Positions 61,001-64,000 of a DNA stretch of 64,000 nt are shown one piece after another; position 1 is the first letter of the stretch; every line of letters starts with the position of its first letter. Where the stretch lies: NCBI GenBank assembly GCA_036785705.1, contig JAWUZG010000056.1, forward strand, positions 16,784,001 to 16,848,000, written 5' to 3'. Source of the DNA: Acanthornis magna (Eukaryota > Chordata > Aves > Passeriformes > Acanthizidae). The translations under genes were made by a program, and so were the position numbers. Under the pieces are notes generated by a model, which saw nothing but the letters and a program-made list of their open reading frames with translations, did not search any database and was not told the DNA's origin.

Positions 61001-62654
61001 TGTTGCTGTTTTTTAATTAAGTGTTGTGAGTGTGTGTTGTGGGCTGGAGACTGAAATTCAAAAGCATCTTTCCAGTGCTCTTAAAAACAACCTGATGAGC
61101 AATGCTTGAGCAATATGTTGTGTACCTTAGCATCTCTTAGTGACTGCATCCCACATCCCAAGCTTTGTCCCACACCTTTGCACCCCTGCATGGAGTGCAC
61201 CCCTGCATGGAGTGCTTTGATACTTGCAGGCAGGCAAGACTGGCTGGGGCACTGGCAAGGAGCTCTCCTTTCATTTTTTGAGAAGTGCCCTTCAAATGTG
61301 TTTCTCTTTTCCCATTTTATTTTCCTGGATAGAAAAGCTATCCTTGGTGATTTGCTGTGATTCAGTGCAAAGATGGTTTTGTAAAAGATACTGAAAGGGT
61401 CGTTGCCAGTGCAGGAGTTTGAATAATGTAGCTTTGTGGCTTCTTATGAAATTGAAGATCTGATTATTAAACATAGACCGTAATAAAAATAGTTTCTGGT
61501 GTTGGCGGATGCATTTCAGCAAAGAAATGTGGCTTAAATGTCTTCATTTAATTCCAGTGTGTTTAAAATTGATCTCATGGACCGGAAAAGAGGGTTTTTT
61601 TCCCCTTAACTAGGGTCTGTGAAGGAAATTAATACAGGGAAGGGAAAATAGAAATACAATACCGCACTCAGTGAAACAAATGCTTATGACTGAGGGCTTC
61701 TTTCCTTGCTAGCACCACAGGAACAGGCAGCTGTATAAGGTATGTTTTATTATGGAATTAACCTTGACCTAAGGTTCAAAGAGAAAGGTTAGTTTGAAAT
61801 AAATCAGTAGTATGGTCAGGTCACTTCAAAGAGTCTAAAGCTGAGCTTGAAGATTGCATGCTGTTTATGTGTATCCAGTTGGAATAGAACATATGGTAAA
61901 GATAATAGAAGTAAACTATTTATCTCTTCCACCCGCCCCCACTTTGGATTTAACGCCTTTTTGTCCTTTGCATAGATCTGCTGCAGGGGATGTTTTTATC
62001 CTGGGATGTTTATTGAAAACAGAAATGTGGAATGAAACAACCTTTTAAAGTCAGCTGGGTAAAGCAGTTTTGCCTTTAACGTTTTTCCAATTGCTCAGAT
62101 TAAAGTAAACCATTCTGGAAATAGTCATGAATATGGTGAATCATATTTCTCTGTCACTTGTCTCTATGAATTCAGATGGTCTTAGGAAAATCAAAACAAA
62201 ATGTGCTCAGTTCTGAATTACTGTTGTTCTGATCTAAAAGCAGGATCCCATTTAATTGTTACATGTGAGTTACATGGATTTAAGAGCTTGCCAAATACCA
62301 GATAATTCATGCGACATGCCAGTAAAATGGGCATGAGGGTGGTTAAGCAGTTTACCCAAAGCCACTTGTAAACTGTAGCAAAACTCAGATTTGCCCTTAT
62401 GGCTATTTTAGATTCCAAACCTTTTTGATTGAGAAGACCAGAATCCCACCTGGAATTCCTGAATGCCAGTCTTCTGCTTTAATCACAAGGCTAGCTTGTA
62501 TTTTTTGGTCTGTTTGCCCTTATTCTTTTGCTCTTTGTGCTATAAGGGGGATACTGGGACTTGAAAGGCAATGTGTCCACCAGCCATTTGAGTCCAGGTT
62601 CAGCTTTGTATAGGTCACTATATAGGGGGAAATAAAAGAACTTTTCACTTCTTC
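58096..62654. other. Region upstream of PARP16, no gene seen
   Basis: AT-rich DNA with a short AT dinucleotide stretch near 59208-59225 and a 17-bp tandem duplication (CACCCCTGCATGGAGTG at 61181 and 61198). By human synteny IGDCC3 might be expected on this side, but none of its immunoglobulin or fibronectin exons was recognised. Confidence 0.5.
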
Positions 62655-62660
62655 CAAACA

Positions 62661-62770
62661 TATTGGACAAGGCTTAGAGAAACCTGGTCTATTGGAAGGT
62701 GTTCCTGTCCATGGCAGGGGGGTGGAATGAGATGATATTTAAGGTCCCTTCCAAGCCAAACCATTCTTGG
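62661..62770 (+). mobile_element. CR1 LINE, 3'-end fragment
   Basis: AACCTGGTCTATTGGAAGG, CTGTCCATGGCAGGGGGGTG and AAGGTCCCTTCCAAGCCAAA ending at CCATTCTTGG match the CR1 3' end in + orientation. The octamer tail is degraded. Confidence 0.92.
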
Positions 62771-64000
62771 ATGGGATGAAAGACAAGGCAGATGCAGTGA
62801 AGAGCTGACAGTCATTGTCTTAGATACAGAGGTTCTCCCTATTGATTGCAGCACTGAATTGCTGTAGTGTGTGATGTGCGAGGCCAACACTGGAGCTTTG
62901 CAGTGCTTACAGGGAAGCAGTGGGAAGAGCAGTGCTGCTGGGTGCTGGGAAGCTGAGGGATCCTCTGCTGAAATTAAAACCAGCTGGTGAGCTAAGACAT
63001 GGTAACAGCTTTCCTCCACAGGTTGGTTTTTCCATAATGTGATACATGCAATTTGCAGATAATAGCATGTTTTAAGATTTATGATTGCCTGATTTTCCCC
63101 ATTAATAGGGAAATCTGATAATTGTCCATTTTAAAGCAATTGCTGAACAATAGGAAGGAGTATGCTTGTTAAAAGTAAACATAAAAGCGAACTGGATCTA
63201 TGTTAGGGTGCTGAGCCTTTGATAGATTTTCTCCTTACAGCAGTCTTTGATCTGCCACACCAGAAAATAAACTCAGTGGGAGGCTGAATATGGGATATAG
63301 AGCAGTTCACCTCTAGGTCATGGACTCCTATCCATGCCAGGTCAGGAGTGAGCCTCTGGGTCAGTTCTTGCAGGAGCTGGGGGTGGCAGCACCCCTGATG
63401 TCTGTGCTGCACCTGTGTGGTGCCACAGGGAACGTGTGGGTCTGGAGGGACAACCCTGCAGAAAAGGGGGGACCTTCTGCTTCTTCCCCACTTCCCAATT
63501 GAGAGCTTTGCAGCTTTGCCAAGGAGATAAATGACATGGGAATACCCGGGGCAGTGCAGGGGCTGCCTGAGGTTTTGGCTCTCAGGAATGCCCTTGCTGG
63601 AGGAAGCTGAGTGCTCTGGCATGGGATGTGTGCAGGTTGTGCCTAGTCCTTCACAGCAATCTCTGTGTTCTGCATCTTCTCAAAAAAATGTAATGGCTGT
63701 GCCTGTTAATTTAATATAAACAAAAAGAAAGTCTGCAAAGTAGTCATACCAGTCCTGTAGGAAGAGACCTGTGGATGTGCAACAGTTATCCTGGAGGCAG
63801 CAACATCTCCTGACAAATAAAGGGCTGTTATCTCAGAAATATTTGAGCCCTATGTCTCTCCACCTTTGGAGGGCTGACTTCAAAGGAAAAGTTGCACAGC
63901 TTTATTTTGGAAGGGACTGGATGCAAATGACTCCATATAGGAAGCACAGCACATGTAAACAGGACAAAAACTGATACAGTGGGCTACTAGTGTAAGGTTT
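62771..64000. other. Right end of window, no gene seen
   Basis: No recognisable exon or repeat. A 139-codon frame on the - strand (63622-63203) has no motif I know and no splice context that would support it. Confidence 0.45.

Noticed and set aside
63203..63622. 139-codon - strand frame at the right edge
   Set aside because: No recognisable domain, codon bias or splice signals; probably chance.
1..64000. CRISPR arrays, tRNA or rRNA genes, intact retroviruses
   Set aside because: No repeat-spacer pattern, no cloverleaf or rRNA core, and no LTR-like pair was seen; the only repeats are CR1 fragments, simple repeats and minisatellites.

Overview
The window is vertebrate nuclear DNA and almost certainly avian. 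It carries small multi-exon genes with GT/AG introns and CpG-rich promoters. The interspersed repeats I can recognise are CR1 LINE fragments, some ending in the ATTCTATG-type 3' octamers typical of bird CR1. The gene set matches human 15q22 (chicken chromosome 10 by recollection). The species cannot be fixed from the sequence. No prokaryotic operon, CRISPR array, phage or intact retrovirus was seen, and I found no undescribed multi-gene system.

Layout from left to right. Bases 1-20 hold the last codons of RASL12 (+ strand), followed by its 3' UTR to about 1060. SLC51B (organic solute transporter beta) lies on the - strand at 1398-3736, tail to tail with RASL12. About 8 kb of mostly featureless DNA follows, ending in two CR1 copies in opposite orientation. 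MTFMT (mitochondrial methionyl-tRNA formyltransferase) occupies 12151-17152 on the + strand in nine exons. CILP (cartilage intermediate layer protein) occupies 22817-31472 on the - strand, with a TATA promoter near 33300. An 11 kb gene-poor interval leads to GNRHR (GnRH receptor, non-mammalian tailed type) at 44423-46077 on the + strand. After another 6 kb, PARP16 (ER-anchored mono-ADP-ribosyltransferase) lies at 52062-56826 on the - strand. Its CpG-island promoter is followed outward by a 48-bp minisatellite (about 57074-58095). The last 6 kb holds no gene I recognise.

The genes are independent, not a pathway: bile-acid export, mitochondrial translation initiation, cartilage matrix, reproductive endocrine signalling and ER stress. 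For every complete gene the exon chain I assembled joins in frame and sums to a multiple of three. The most useful leads are: a CILP locus lacking a recognisable mucin2-WxxW exon although the remaining exons still splice in phase; an 8-residue tandem repeat in the CILP C-terminus; a predicted signal-peptide exon on SLC51B; the inverted gene order relative to human; CR1 sequence abutting the MTFMT promoter; and a G-quadruplex-patterned minisatellite beside the PARP16 promoter.
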